A stretch of 64,000 bases of DNA from Pirellula staleyi DSM 6068 (GCF_000025185.1 NC_013720.1:372001-436000), one strand, 5' to 3'; positions 25,974-36,365 are shown, counted from the stretch's first letter. Notes: generated from the sequence alone by a model not told the origin. Numbers and translations are program-made.

Positions 25974-26357
25974 CTCGCGAAAGCAACTCATTCGAATAAT
26001 CGATAGGACGCTCCGCTGCCGCCCCGACCTTTCGCCGCAGTTAATCTTTTGTTTCCACGGAATCAGGCTTGCCAGCGGAATCGGCTAGACGCAAAACTGC
26101 ATGCACTTTATAAATCGTAGTGAACTGCACAGTGTCTGTCAATCAAAGCGCACTGGCTGTCCGATCCGGCGACGAGAAAGTGAGCTGCACCGCTGCCGAA
26201 GGGAGGCTGTCGGTGCTGTGCCCCCAACGATTCTGGCAATTGCACGTCCGACCGGAAATTAATCCCCCATAATCTCCCCGCATAGCTACGATAGATCAAC
26301 GCTTCGCTTACCCGTCGCCCGTTTTGTTTTATGGATCAGCAGAATGAAGGTCGCTAC
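25974..26357. other. Intergenic stretch between divergent operons
   Basis: About 380 bases with no convincing gene. It must contain the promoter of the rightward DUF1592/DUF1552 pair. An AAGG at 26346-26349 serves as ribosome-binding site of the next gene. Confidence 0.5.
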
Positions 26358-29300
26358 ATGATGGGGACAAAGTTTTCGCTGGTATTGGCTGGGGGGACGT
26401 TTGTCATCGCAATAGCGTCGGTGCTTGCGGAACCACCTAGCGAGCCGACGCAAGCCGCTGCGGCACCGATCGCCGTGAAGACCGACGCTCCCGATGCCGA
26501 CACGGACCAGACTGTCTTGCGCGATAAGGCCATGCGGGTGCTGGAGACTTACTGCTTCTCCTGTCACGGATCGAAGAAACAGCAGGGTGATGTGCGATTC
26601 GATGCGCTGGAGACGATTGATCCTGTCGATCAGCAGAAGCTCTTTGAAAACGCCAAGAGTGCGTTGCACTTGCAAGAGATGCCGCCTGAAGAGGCGAAGC
26701 AGCCGAGCGAGGCGGAGCGTGCGGTTTTGATGCAGTGGCTCGATAGCCAAATCGTTGGCGAGGCGGCGCAGGCGCTGGCGGAGAAGTTACTGCGATTCGA
26801 ATACGGCAATGTCGTTAATCACGACGATCTTTTTTCCGGCAAGTATGCCGACCTCCCCGGCTCCTCGCCCGACCGTCGTTGGCTGATCAGCGAGTACATC
26901 TTCAACGAAAAGGTAAATCGTCTTCTCGACTATCGCCCGACCCGGACCATCTACGGCAAGCAGTATCCAGTCCAGGGCGACAGCGGGATTCACTGGAGCC
27001 CCAAGACCGAACAAGGCAACAAATTCCGCCGGACGATCACCAACCCCTTCCTGCTGCCGAAGAGAGACGGTGTCCGATACTCCAGCCATGATGCGCTCAC
27101 CGCTGGTCACCTGCTGACGATGATCGGCAACGCCAAGATCATCGCAGGCCACATGTCCTCCGAATCAACGATGAAGTCGCAATACCCGGCGATGTATTCG
27201 CTGATGCAAACCGAACTCGAGCAGCGCAGCACGCTGCGCTCACGCGAGCAGTTCCTTTCCACCTACACCTACATGGATCGCCTGCTCAACGATATCTACG
27301 GGCAGCAGCACGCCTCCTTGCTGCCTCCCTTGAAGCGGCTGGATGTGCGGTACCCAGAACCTGTCATGAAGAATGGCAAGGCGTTCATCGAAACCAATCT
27401 AGGCCTGCTCGGGCGGAACGATCTCATCGACCTCACCGCGGTTTACCGAGGCATCCACGCCTATCAGGGTGAAGGGGTCGAGTACGACCAGATCATCGAG
27501 CAGTGTGAGCGGGAATGGTTCATGGAAGGGGTCGTCGAATCGCGCATTCATAACCGGATCTCGATGATGAAGGCCTTTTATGTTCTCTGGGACATGGAAG
27601 GGATATTCAAGATCGCATCGAGCAGCCAGTATTCCCGGCCCAAGTATGTGCCGCTCAGTGATGCGGAAATGGCCGTGATCGTCCAGTCGATTCAAAAGCA
27701 CCGCCAGCAGGGAGACACCTATCAGGACATCATCAACAAGTGCATGGCCGACTGGGAGGCTTCGTTCAAGGGACAGCAGCATGCAAACTCTGCGTCCGAC
27801 CATACGCTCTTGTCGCAAATGGTGATCCAGCTCTACGAGAAGATTTTTGAGCGTAAGCCGACCCAGGACGAAATCGAGAACAACCTCTCGATGCTCCAGT
27901 CATTCATGGGCAGACTCGGGCGCCAAGCGGCGATCGCCAAGCTGATCGAGTCGATGATCCTGAATACGGAGTTCGCTTACCGCTATGAATATGGCCAAGG
28001 TGAGGCAGACCAGCACGGCCGAAGGATTTTGTCCCCGCGTGATGCGAGCTACGCGCTGGCTTACGCATTGACCGATTCGAGCCCCGATGCAGGGCTGGTC
28101 AAAGCGGTGCAAGAAGGTCGTTTGAGCACGCGCGAGGACTACGAGCGCGAAGTCCGGCGGATGCTGAAAAAACGCGACGTTTGGACCATCATCGACGAGG
28201 GGGTGCAAGCTGCCAATCTCAACGCCAGCGTGACCAACCAGCCAATCCGCAAGCTTCGGTTTTTCCGCGAGTTTTTCGGCTACCCCAAGGCGATGAGTGT
28301 CTTCAAGGACGATGTTCGTTTCGGTGCCGGTCCCCATGAACCAGCGCTCAGCCGGTTGATCGACGAAGCGGACATGCTGGTGGAATACGTCCTCCACAAG
28401 GATAAACAGGTCTTCGAAGAACTATTGACCACCGACCAATTCTATGTGTTTCACTCCGGCGATCCGAAGGAGATGCAGGCCGGTTCTGATCGATACCACT
28501 CGGTTTACAACTACTTCAAAAAATACGACTGGAGGAATTGGACCCCAGCTGATTGGTACGAGCACAAGCCCTTCTATTCGCAAAACGAAGCCCTGAAGTC
28601 GCACAAGGTGGTGGCGGGTAACGAGATTGTGAATGCCTCGCAGGACGATCCGAAACTCGGCAGCTATTTCAAGGCTTTCCTCGTGCAGATGGAGAACCTC
28701 GAGAGACGATTTGGTGAAGGCCAGCAGAATGCCGTCCCTTATCACACGTTTGGCCGGGGCTTTTGGCGACCCAACGTGGTGCTCGGCAGAACCGGCCAGC
28801 AGATGCGTGGTCATGAGGCGACCAGTTACTGGAACATCGACTGGCGCAGCTGGGACTACCCGACTCAGCAACCAGTATCGATCCCCAACCGCAAAGGAAT
28901 CCTCACCCACCCGGCCTGGCTGATCGCCTACTCACAAAACCTCGAGACCGACCCGATTCACCGTGGAAAATGGGTCCGAGAGAAACTGCTAGCCGGAACA
29001 ATTCCCGACGTGCCGATCACCGTGGATGCTGTCATCCCCCCCGATCACACGAAGACGATGCGTCAACGGATGGAAGGCCGCACGGGAGCCGAGTTCTGCT
29101 GGCGATGCCACCAGAAGATGGACCCGCTCGGTTTCCCCTTCGAGCTTTACGACGACTTTGGTCGATTCCGGACCGAGGAGAACCTCGAACACCCCGAGAA
29201 CCTTATCAAACCCGCTCCGAAACACAATGCTCCCGTCGAAGAGCTTACGTTCGGGGCCCACCTGCCGGTCTATAAGACGCTGCCGGTTGATGCCCGTGGT

Positions 29301-29594
29301 ATGCTCAGTGGAACGGGTGATTCGGCGCTTGATGGTGATGTTAAAGATGCGTTCGACTTGATCGACCGCCTGGCGAAGTCCGACAAGGTTCGCCAGTCGA
29401 TCATCCGCCATGCGTTCCGCTACTTCCTGGGGCGCAACGAGACCCTTGCCGATTCCAAAACACTGATCGATGCCGAAAAGGCTTATCTCCAGAGCAATGG
29501 CAGCTTCGACGAAGTGATCGTCGCGCTACTCACCTCTGACTCCTTCATCTATCATAAGTCGCCGACGATATCGCCAATCCCAGCGAAGGACTAA
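26358..29594 (+). CDS. Large cytochrome-type DUF1592/DUF1588/DUF1585 protein
   Basis: I place the start at ATG 26358 (AAGG 8 bases upstream) because the signal peptide begins there (MMGTKFSLVLAGGTFVIAIA); ATG 26331 in frame is an alternative. The protein is about 1078 residues, roughly 350 longer than its paralogue at 23283-25463. Haem site CFSCHG lies near residue 68, followed by KKQQGDVRFDALETIDP. There is a long extra central part (about 150-480), then the DUF1592 region, a DUF1588 region with REKLLAGTIPDVP and a second CxxCH (CWRCHQKMDPLGFPFELYD), and the DUF1585 end IRHAFRYFLGRNETLADS. It is followed after 3 bases by a DUF1552 gene, so the two form an operon. Confidence 0.85.
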   Translation: MMGTKFSLVLAGGTFVIAIASVLAEPPSEPTQAAAAPIAVKTDAPDADTDQTVLRDKAMRVLETYCFSCHGSKKQQGDVRFDALETIDPVDQQKLFENAKSALHLQEMPPEEAKQPSEAERAVLMQWLDSQIVGEAAQALAEKLLRFEYGNVVNHDDLFSGKYADLPGSSPDRRWLISEYIFNEKVNRLLDYRPTRTIYGKQYPVQGDSGIHWSPKTEQGNKFRRTITNPFLLPKRDGVRYSSHDALTAGHLLTMIGNAKIIAGHMSSESTMKSQYPAMYSLMQTELEQRSTLRSREQFLSTYTYMDRLLNDIYGQQHASLLPPLKRLDVRYPEPVMKNGKAFIETNLGLLGRNDLIDLTAVYRGIHAYQGEGVEYDQIIEQCEREWFMEGVVESRIHNRISMMKAFYVLWDMEGIFKIASSSQYSRPKYVPLSDAEMAVIVQSIQKHRQQGDTYQDIINKCMADWEASFKGQQHANSASDHTLLSQMVIQLYEKIFERKPTQDEIENNLSMLQSFMGRLGRQAAIAKLIESMILNTEFAYRYEYGQGEADQHGRRILSPRDASYALAYALTDSSPDAGLVKAVQEGRLSTREDYEREVRRMLKKRDVWTIIDEGVQAANLNASVTNQPIRKLRFFREFFGYPKAMSVFKDDVRFGAGPHEPALSRLIDEADMLVEYVLHKDKQVFEELLTTDQFYVFHSGDPKEMQAGSDRYHSVYNYFKKYDWRNWTPADWYEHKPFYSQNEALKSHKVVAGNEIVNASQDDPKLGSYFKAFLVQMENLERRFGEGQQNAVPYHTFGRGFWRPNVVLGRTGQQMRGHEATSYWNIDWRSWDYPTQQPVSIPNRKGILTHPAWLIAYSQNLETDPIHRGKWVREKLLAGTIPDVPITVDAVIPPDHTKTMRQRMEGRTGAEFCWRCHQKMDPLGFPFELYDDFGRFRTEENLEHPENLIKPAPKHNAPVEELTFGAHLPVYKTLPVDARGMLSGTGDSALDGDVKDAFDLIDRLAKSDKVRQSIIRHAFRYFLGRNETLADSKTLIDAEKAYLQSNGSFDEVIVALLTSDSFIYHKSPTISPIPAKD

Positions 29595-29597
29595 GGC

Positions 29598-31004
29598 ATG
29601 CTGATCAACCGCCGTGAATTGCTAAAGACGACCGCCCTGGGCACCACAACACTGGCGTTCACGCCATCGTTTAACTACCTCCTCGCTGCTCCTGCTAGCG
29701 CTGTGCCGGCCCGCGATTCTGGTGTCCCCCACCGGTTTGTCTTCATCCGAAAATCCAACGGCAATCTCCCCTTCCAATTTGCCCTCCCCTCGTTTTCTGC
29801 CGAAGAAGCGAAGATGGACAAAGAGAAGCAGGCGTTCGAGGTGTCGCTCGATAAGCACGAACTTCCCGAGTGGCTCCGCGGACTCGATGCTCACAAGCAG
29901 AACATGACGGTGCTGCACGGCATCTCCATGTCAGTCTCCGGTGGCGGGCACTACTCGTACTCGGGCTGCATGGGAGCGTACAAGGCAGGACGCGACATCC
30001 TCAGCAACATCAAGTGGGCAACGGTTGACTTCGAACTCGCCAAACTGTTCCCCTCCCCCTTTGGCCACGTGGAGATGTCGCTGGCGGTCCCGCACGGACG
30101 TGAATTCCGGACCGGGATTGTCTCAGGGTACTCCGCCCCAGCCGCCAATCAGCGCAACTATTGTTACGCCGATCCGATGACCGCTTACAACGAACTTTTC
30201 AAGTCCGTGCTGGATCAAGGAATGGTCGCCTCCGATAACACCTTGCTGGACTACCTCCGCGAGGAAGAGTCCCATCGGCTCCAGGGGTTGGATGGCGAAG
30301 AACGGGTGAAGATCGACAACCAAGTTCGGGCCCTCGAAGCGATCCGTGAGCGTAACGAGAAGGTCACGGCGCTCGGTGAAACCATCAAAAAACACCTGCC
30401 GAAGCTCGATCCGATCCACGACAACGGCGGACGAGACGCGACGCTCCCCAGCAAGATGGCGGCTTACACCGACGTCATTGTCGCCGCGCTTGTGTCGGGC
30501 CTGACCAATGTGGTGACCTACACGATTGACGACTTGGGGACCGACATCAGCACCCTTCCCGAGAACGAAGAGAAGACCAGCATCCACGCGATCGGCCATG
30601 GCCAAGGGGGCAGGTCGGACGAAATGCGCAGCGTGATGCAAACCCACCACATGAGGCAAGTCGAAACCCTGGTCAACAAACTCAAGGCCGTCCCCGAAGG
30701 CAACGGCACGATGTTCGATAACACCACGATCATCTACATGCCCGAGACAGGCGCGGGACACCATAGCCCCGACACCGAAGCTCCCATGGTGATCATGTCT
30801 GGCAAAAACTCGAAGCTCGACCTAGCCGGCCGATACATCCGTCTGCCGTTCCATGGCACCGAGGGGCACAAGACTCTGAGCAACTGGTACACCACGCTGC
30901 TCAATGCTTACGGTAACCCGATCAAGCACTACGGCGATCTGGACCTGACCATGCAGCGCAACCGACTGGACCAGCTCGGTGCGATCAAGCGATTCCTCGC
31001 CTAA
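29598..31004 (+). CDS. DUF1552 family Tat-exported protein
   Basis: The 468-residue protein starts with NRRELLKTTALGTTTLAF, a Tat-like signal. DUF1552 landmarks are HRFVFIRKSNGNLP near 44, VLHGISMSVSGGGHYSYSGCM near 107, LTNVVTYTIDDLG near 300, AIGHGQGG near 329 and IYMPETGAGHHSPD near 379. It pairs with the long cytochrome upstream (3-base gap). It is clearly a paralogue of the DUF1552 protein at 21904-23286, but diverged, and both belong to back-to-back operons. Enzymatic role unknown. Confidence 0.88.
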   Translation: MLINRRELLKTTALGTTTLAFTPSFNYLLAAPASAVPARDSGVPHRFVFIRKSNGNLPFQFALPSFSAEEAKMDKEKQAFEVSLDKHELPEWLRGLDAHKQNMTVLHGISMSVSGGGHYSYSGCMGAYKAGRDILSNIKWATVDFELAKLFPSPFGHVEMSLAVPHGREFRTGIVSGYSAPAANQRNYCYADPMTAYNELFKSVLDQGMVASDNTLLDYLREEESHRLQGLDGEERVKIDNQVRALEAIRERNEKVTALGETIKKHLPKLDPIHDNGGRDATLPSKMAAYTDVIVAALVSGLTNVVTYTIDDLGTDISTLPENEEKTSIHAIGHGQGGRSDEMRSVMQTHHMRQVETLVNKLKAVPEGNGTMFDNTTIIYMPETGAGHHSPDTEAPMVIMSGKNSKLDLAGRYIRLPFHGTEGHKTLSNWYTTLLNAYGNPIKHYGDLDLTMQRNRLDQLGAIKRFLA

Positions 31005-31439
31005 CGCTTTCCGCAGGTGCAAGCCTTCACGTGCTGCACATTTCAACCCAGCCTCAGCCCCACCGCGCAGCGCACGATTCTGACGCGGTTTACAGCCGAC
31101 CACAGGTCAGCGGCGATCTCTAGTCCCAACATTCTCGGCGCACTATCTCACACTGGGCTAGTGTCTGTCGCACGGACGAGTAGCGCGCGTGGCAGCAAAA
31201 ATCCTCGCGCAAATTGACGAAACAGCCGCACCAAAAAAGTGAGATGCGCTCGACCGCGATGCTGAAGCGCTCGATAGATCGATCGGCGACGCTGGAGGAT
31301 AATGCGCAGCAGGCTCAGGACTTACGGGAGATAGAGACCAAGCCGTGGAGCAGGTCGCCGAGAAAATTCACGTTTTTTATCGATTCGGTGTCGAAAGGTC
31401 TCCGGAAGCTGTGTTTGTCCTTGGTAGGAGACTCGACGC
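31005..31439. other. Intergenic stretch, no gene supported
   Basis: This 435-base gap between DUF1552 and the sigma-factor gene has no open frame with coding signs. A GTAGGAGA ribosome-binding site for the GTG start of the sigma factor lies at 31422-31429. Confidence 0.5.
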
Positions 31440-32051
31440 GTGACCAATTCCGACAGCCAATTCCCTGAAACCCATGCCAGCTTGTTGCTGCAGGTGCAGG
31501 CTGGGGACAGTCAGGAAGCGTGGCTCGAATTTGTCTCGATCTATAGTCCGATCATTTATCGTCTGGCTCGCCGCCGTGGACTACAAGATGCGGATGCTCA
31601 GGACTTGGCTCAGAAGGTTCTGATCTCCATTTCCCGATCGATTGAGCACTGGCAGAAAAACGAAGAGTCGGTTCGTTTTCGCCACTGGCTACGACGCGTT
31701 GCCAAGAACGCAATCTGCAACGCCCTGACGCGCCAGCCCAAGGATCGCGCTGGTGGCGGTACGTCGCTTCAGAACTTCCTTGAAGAACGAGCCGATCCAG
31801 ACCACTTTCAGGCTCGCGAACTTGAGCTCGAGCATCGCCGCGAACTCTTCTTGCGCGCCGCGGCAGCCGTAAAAGCCGATGTGGCGGCGGAAACCTGGCT
31901 GGCATTTCAATTGGCCGTTGTTGAAGGGCTTCCCATGGAAGAGGTCGCAGCCCGGGTGAACAAATCGGTGGGGGCCGCCTATGCAGCGCGCGGTCGAGTG
32001 ATGCATCGTCTTCGACAAGTCGTGGATGAAATGGAGCAGCGCGAATCATGA
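31440..32051 (+). CDS. ECF-type RNA polymerase sigma factor
   Basis: GTG at 31440 follows GTAGGAGA. The 203-residue protein has region 2 (WLEFVSIYSPIIYRLARRRG, DADAQDLAQKVLISISRSIEHW, FRHWLRRVAKNAICNALTR) and region 4 (EVAARVNKSVGAAYAARGRVMHRLRQ). This is a planctomycete-style ECF factor that recruits polymerase to specific promoters. Its stop overlaps the ATG of a Ser/Thr kinase gene (ATGA), so the two are translationally coupled; in planctomycetes many such ECF factors are associated with kinases that carry an N-terminal zinc-binding motif. Regulation of this sigma factor by the kinase is the natural inference. Confidence 0.88.
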   Translation: MTNSDSQFPETHASLLLQVQAGDSQEAWLEFVSIYSPIIYRLARRRGLQDADAQDLAQKVLISISRSIEHWQKNEESVRFRHWLRRVAKNAICNALTRQPKDRAGGGTSLQNFLEERADPDHFQARELELEHRRELFLRAAAAVKADVAAETWLAFQLAVVEGLPMEEVAARVNKSVGAAYAARGRVMHRLRQVVDEMEQRES

Positions 32052-35000
32052 AGACAAGCCAGTGTGATCGAAAGCGGATCGACGACTTCTTCCAGAAAGT
32101 AGAAATTGACTCGGACCCAGAATTGACGCAGCACCTGCAGCAGTGCGAGGTGTGCCGGGAGTATTTTGATTCCCAAGCTGCGCAACCTACCCTCTGGCTC
32201 GAAGCGCAGAAGTTGCTCCGGCCAACCGAGTTTGATCTGGCCAGCTCCGCCGATTTCTCAGCTGGCGGCCTAGAGTCTCGTGCGACTCCATCGACACTTG
32301 CGATTCAATCGATCCTCGATTCACTCGCTCCATCGGAGGATCCGGCTCGGCTCGGGCGTTTAGGTACCTACGAAGTATCAGGCGTTGTTGGTGCCGGTGG
32401 CATGGGGGTCGTACTCAAAGCGTTTGACCCTTCGCTGGATCGCGTGGTCGCGATTAAAGTCTTGGCACCCCATCTCGCCAACAACGGCACCGCTCACAAA
32501 CGCTTTTCCCGTGAAGCGAAAGCGGCAGCGGCCGTTTTGCATCCGAACGTCATCCCCATCCATGGTGTGTCGAGCGAGACTGTGCTTCCCTACCTGGTGA
32601 TGGCGTACATCCGCGGGGGCTCACTACAAAAACGGTTGGATCGCGAAGGTCCGCTGACCACGGTAGAGATACTTCGCATTGGATCGCAGGTTGCCGCAGG
32701 ACTGGCTGCGGCACACGATCAAGGACTTATCCATCGAGACATCAAACCAGAAAACATCTTATTAGAAGATGGCGTTGAACGTGTCACGCTCACCGACTTT
32801 GGTCTGGCCCGCGCCGTCGATGACACTTCCGTGACACGCGAGGGGACAATCGCCGGAACACCTCAGTACATGTCTCCCGAACAGTCGCGTGGGGAATCGA
32901 TCGATCAAAAAAGCGACCTCTTCAGCCTAGGGAGCGTTCTCTACACCCTTTGTACCGGCCGTCCACCCTTTCGAGCCGACTCCTCGTACGGAGTGATGCG
33001 GCGAATCAGTGACGAAACGCCGACGCCGATTCGTGAGCTGAATCCCGATATTCCGGATTGGCTGGTCGGCATTATCGCGAAGCTGATGGCAAAGGAAAAA
33101 GCCGAACGCTTTGGTTCCGCCAGCGAGGTCCGCGACCTCCTGGAAGCATGCTTGAGCCATGTTCAACATCCGACCGCGGTAAGTTTGCCATCCCGATGGC
33201 TGACAACGCACAAGACACTCCCTAGGAAAAAGAACACGCTATTCCGCACACATAAAATGATTGGAGCATTATCGATGTTTAGTTTATTGATCGTCCTAGC
33301 GCTGGGCTCATTCCTATTTCAAGGCGACACCGAGACGTCACAGAACACAAGCGAAACAAAAGATGTCAGTGAAACAACAGGCGAGGTAGTAGGTCACGGC
33401 TACACTCGCAAGGGTGAATTCATTTACTTTAAGAACCAGCGGATCGACCAAGCTGGCAAGGAAGATATTGACGAGTTCGCCAAATTCATTGGCCACCCCC
33501 TGAAGCTCTGCTCCAACGTCGATGCAGTAAGTTTTAAAGCCCTAAGCGAAGAGTACTCCAAAGACAAGAACAAGGCCTATTATAAATGGATCAGCCAAGA
33601 TCATTTTTGGGTTGTAGAACTTCCCATGGCAGATGCCAACAGTTTTGAGGTAGTCGGGTTCAACTTCGGCAAAGATGGCAAACACGTCTGGTGGTACGGC
33701 AAAGTGCTGCCAGGGGTAGATCCGCTGACGGTAGAAATTGTTAATGATGGTTTTGTTTGGAAGGATGCCAAAAGTGTTTGGTATCAGCACGAGAAAATTA
33801 CTGATGCCGATGTCAACACTTTTAGGCATCTTGAGCAAGCCTTCTACTGCGACGCAACTCGAGTCTACTGGTCGTCGACGCCTCTCGAAGGTGCCGATCC
33901 CAACACCTTTCGTACTTTTGGCGATGACAGTCCATACGGTGCTGACCGACATAGCGTTTGGAAAGGTGCTACCAAGATCGCGGGTCTCGATAGCGCAACA
34001 TTCGAACCCATACATCAGTCGATCTACAAGGACAAAAATGGCGTATATGCCAGTGGCTATCCTATGAAAGATGCGGATCCGAAAACGTTTCGAAAAGTCG
34101 CGAACCTTGATCAGCACTTTACGGCCTTATTTGCGGATGGGGATAAGTACTACATCTTCCTCCCGTTTCGAGGTGAGGTTTTTCTGCTAGAACCAACCAC
34201 CGACTCGCTAAAAGTTAGTCGCCAGATCTGGTCCCCTGGAGCTCCACAGCATCGAAAGGCTGGCGTTGAGCCCGTCGCTATCTCTGCGGCTGAACTCACC
34301 GCCGATGGCTGGAGCAAGCATCACGTTGCAACGCAACTGGATGACAGTGCCGTCAAGTCGCTCAAGGATCAAGAATCACACCTGTTTACCATCTATCAGG
34401 AGCAGTTCACGAAAGCCTGGGCTGTTTTGCGTGATGGGCCTATTCCAACGAGTCAACTCCAGGGAAAGACAACCCGAGCAGAGCCCACAGGTGGCAAGAC
34501 AGTAGACGAAGCTTGGCGAACCGATCTTGTTGCTTTCGAAAAGTTCCTCAGTGAGCTTGTAGCCAAGGGGCGGGTCCCGAGTAAGCAGGAGTTGGCCAAT
34601 CGCATCAAGATCAGCCCGCAGGGCAAACTGGCGAACTCCGAGGTCCTGCCAGTTACCAAAGGAGCCGGTGGATTTATTGATCTCAAGTCTGGCCAGGATA
34701 CGGTGCAGTTTCAAGCGAATGAAGCTCTCCAGGGGGAGAAGGTGACTTGGGAATTTAAGCTCGGCCGGGATGTTTTGATCCGCAATGGCGGTATTGTGTT
34801 GACACCGCAGTCAATCACCGATCAGGATGCGAAGGATCCGAAAAAAACCGCCCCATACCTGAGTGCCATTAAGGCGAGTGTCCCTCGTGACCAAGCAGCT
34901 GAGATGGCGTTCAAGGCTGGAGATCTCGTTAAAGTGGAAGGTACGATCGGCGATTCTTCGAGCAACAAAGGTACCGCTGCTCTACTGTCGCCGTCGGGCC

Positions 35001-35566
35001 CTATCGTGGTGTACCATTCAGATGCTGCTCCTCATCCAATCTTCTGGGTTGGTCTGCAAGACGTGAAAATCACAGGACCTAAGTCGAAGGGGATACCTTT
35101 ACGCAAGCCGGCTGAAGAGATCGTTAAGGTCGCAAAAACTGCGCTGCGGGCAGTCTTTCAATACGACGAGCAGGCACTCAAAGACATTTACGCCAGTGAG
35201 GTGCGACTGCTCCCCGGGAACCGACTCTTTCATTTTGGTCTCGAGCTTCCGTCGGAGATGACTCCCTCGGGAGTTATTGTCAAACGCGACAATATGCTGC
35301 CTGCATTGAAGAAACAGTCAGAACGAGATCCTCCCCCTGAGCCTGTTGTTGCCTTGTTGGTGGATGAGTTTCGAATCGAACAGGTAGTTGTGTCAACTGG
35401 TGAGTTTGTTACAGAACCAAATCAGCCTAGCGACTCACTGGTTGGTAAGTTGCAATTTACGATGGAAGAGAATGACGTTCTGGTCAAGGTTTCAGTGCCT
35501 AGTGCATTTCGGTATTTGCAATTACGGAAAATAGACGATCAATGGAAGATCGTAGCTGAGTATTAA
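32048..35566 (+). CDS. Ser/Thr kinase with N-terminal zinc motif and DKNYY-like extracellular repeats
   Basis: The 1172-residue protein starts with a ZAS-type anti-sigma motif, His29-x3-Cys33-x2-Cys36. The kinase domain (about 105-370) has a glycine loop GAGGMG, Lys137 (VAIKVL), HRDIKPEN with catalytic Asp231, DFG with Asp250 and the GTPQYMSPEQ activation segment. One transmembrane helix lies at about 405-424. The outer part has several repeats of the type YKDKNGVYASGYPMKDADPKTF (split over residues 660-682), characteristic of the DKNYY family, then an uncharacterised beta-rich end. It likely senses an outside signal through the DKNYY part and controls the coupled ECF sigma factor through the kinase and zinc motif. 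Confidence 0.85.
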   Translation: MKTSQCDRKRIDDFFQKVEIDSDPELTQHLQQCEVCREYFDSQAAQPTLWLEAQKLLRPTEFDLASSADFSAGGLESRATPSTLAIQSILDSLAPSEDPARLGRLGTYEVSGVVGAGGMGVVLKAFDPSLDRVVAIKVLAPHLANNGTAHKRFSREAKAAAAVLHPNVIPIHGVSSETVLPYLVMAYIRGGSLQKRLDREGPLTTVEILRIGSQVAAGLAAAHDQGLIHRDIKPENILLEDGVERVTLTDFGLARAVDDTSVTREGTIAGTPQYMSPEQSRGESIDQKSDLFSLGSVLYTLCTGRPPFRADSSYGVMRRISDETPTPIRELNPDIPDWLVGIIAKLMAKEKAERFGSASEVRDLLEACLSHVQHPTAVSLPSRWLTTHKTLPRKKNTLFRTHKMIGALSMFSLLIVLALGSFLFQGDTETSQNTSETKDVSETTGEVVGHGYTRKGEFIYFKNQRIDQAGKEDIDEFAKFIGHPLKLCSNVDAVSFKALSEEYSKDKNKAYYKWISQDHFWVVELPMADANSFEVVGFNFGKDGKHVWWYGKVLPGVDPLTVEIVNDGFVWKDAKSVWYQHEKITDADVNTFRHLEQAFYCDATRVYWSSTPLEGADPNTFRTFGDDSPYGADRHSVWKGATKIAGLDSATFEPIHQSIYKDKNGVYASGYPMKDADPKTFRKVANLDQHFTALFADGDKYYIFLPFRGEVFLLEPTTDSLKVSRQIWSPGAPQHRKAGVEPVAISAAELTADGWSKHHVATQLDDSAVKSLKDQESHLFTIYQEQFTKAWAVLRDGPIPTSQLQGKTTRAEPTGGKTVDEAWRTDLVAFEKFLSELVAKGRVPSKQELANRIKISPQGKLANSEVLPVTKGAGGFIDLKSGQDTVQFQANEALQGEKVTWEFKLGRDVLIRNGGIVLTPQSITDQDAKDPKKTAPYLSAIKASVPRDQAAEMAFKAGDLVKVEGTIGDSSSNKGTAALLSPSGPIVVYHSDAAPHPIFWVGLQDVKITGPKSKGIPLRKPAEEIVKVAKTALRAVFQYDEQALKDIYASEVRLLPGNRLFHFGLELPSEMTPSGVIVKRDNMLPALKKQSERDPPPEPVVALLVDEFRIEQVVVSTGEFVTEPNQPSDSLVGKLQFTMEENDVLVKVSVPSAFRYLQLRKIDDQWKIVAEY

Positions 35567-36365
35567 TCCCAGAACACGGCCTTAAGTAGGGTAAGCCCGA
35601 TTCAGAACTATCTTAGAGGTAAATGCCAATATCTGGATTCCACGATAGATCCTGGAACCCATTTTTAAAACCTTCTGAGACTGATAAGTCCGCAGGCGAG
35701 GAGGAGGAAGGCCTGCACAAGATGTGCTGATCTATTCGTGGCGTACGAGGAGACGTCAACAAGTTGCCGTGCCAGCAGATCGTGCATTCGATGATCCAGC
35801 GGCGGCGGTAGCGGTGAAGCTTGCGACCATCTTGCGTGGGAGGTTTGGTGCGTCCAGAACGATGCGCACACATTGAGTCCCAGCCTTCCCACCGCTCTCT
35901 CAAACTTCATTTGCCATGGGGCTAATTTGCTATCTCGCTTCGCGCTGAATCTCTCCCCAAGCCGAAGTGCCTCTGATTCTCACAGCCACTCAGACATCGG
36001 ATAAGGAGATTTCTGCTTGGGACTTATCACGAGAGCACCACCAGAAAATGGGGTGGGGATCTGGTTCAACTCTGGAAGCCATGAGTCCCTCGGGTCCCTT
36101 GCGAATTTCTTACGGGGGCGTTGATGCCGGTTCGGTCGGTGTTGGCTATCGCTGAATCCATCTCATTGCTGGCCGATGCCCTCGAAGTCCGGTAAATCGC
36201 TACTCGGTTCTCGCGAAAAAAGCGGTGTTTCGTGGAAGCTACCGCCGACAGCCTTCGTCGAAGTACCTCGGCTAGTCACTTCCCAGTTGCGCTGCTGAGG
36301 CTCTATCATGAGCGCCCGCGAATGATGCATCTCCCTCAGACCAGTTGTTTATCGTGAATCACACT
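35567..36365. other. Intergenic stretch with a transposase remnant
   Basis: About 800 bases between kinase and prolyl oligopeptidase genes. The only recognisable content is the IS5-type C-terminal fragment at 35665-35876. The rest, including a short plus-strand open frame near 35967-36155, shows no protein pattern. Confidence 0.5.
35665..35876 (-). pseudogene. IS5-family transposase C-terminal remnant
   Basis: One frame reads HRSGRTKPPTQDGRKLHRYR then RRWIIECTICWHGNLL, matching the region around the catalytic Glu of IS5-type transposases (usual form RRWKVERTIAWLGNFRRL). After a frameshift the other frame supplies NRSAHLVQAFLLLACGLISL and RRF with a stop at 35665. It differs from the two complete IS copies, so it comes from another element. 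No ends are recognisable. Confidence 0.7.

Noticed and set aside
35967-36155. Plus-strand 62-codon ORF
   Set aside because: No ribosome-binding site and no recognisable pattern.
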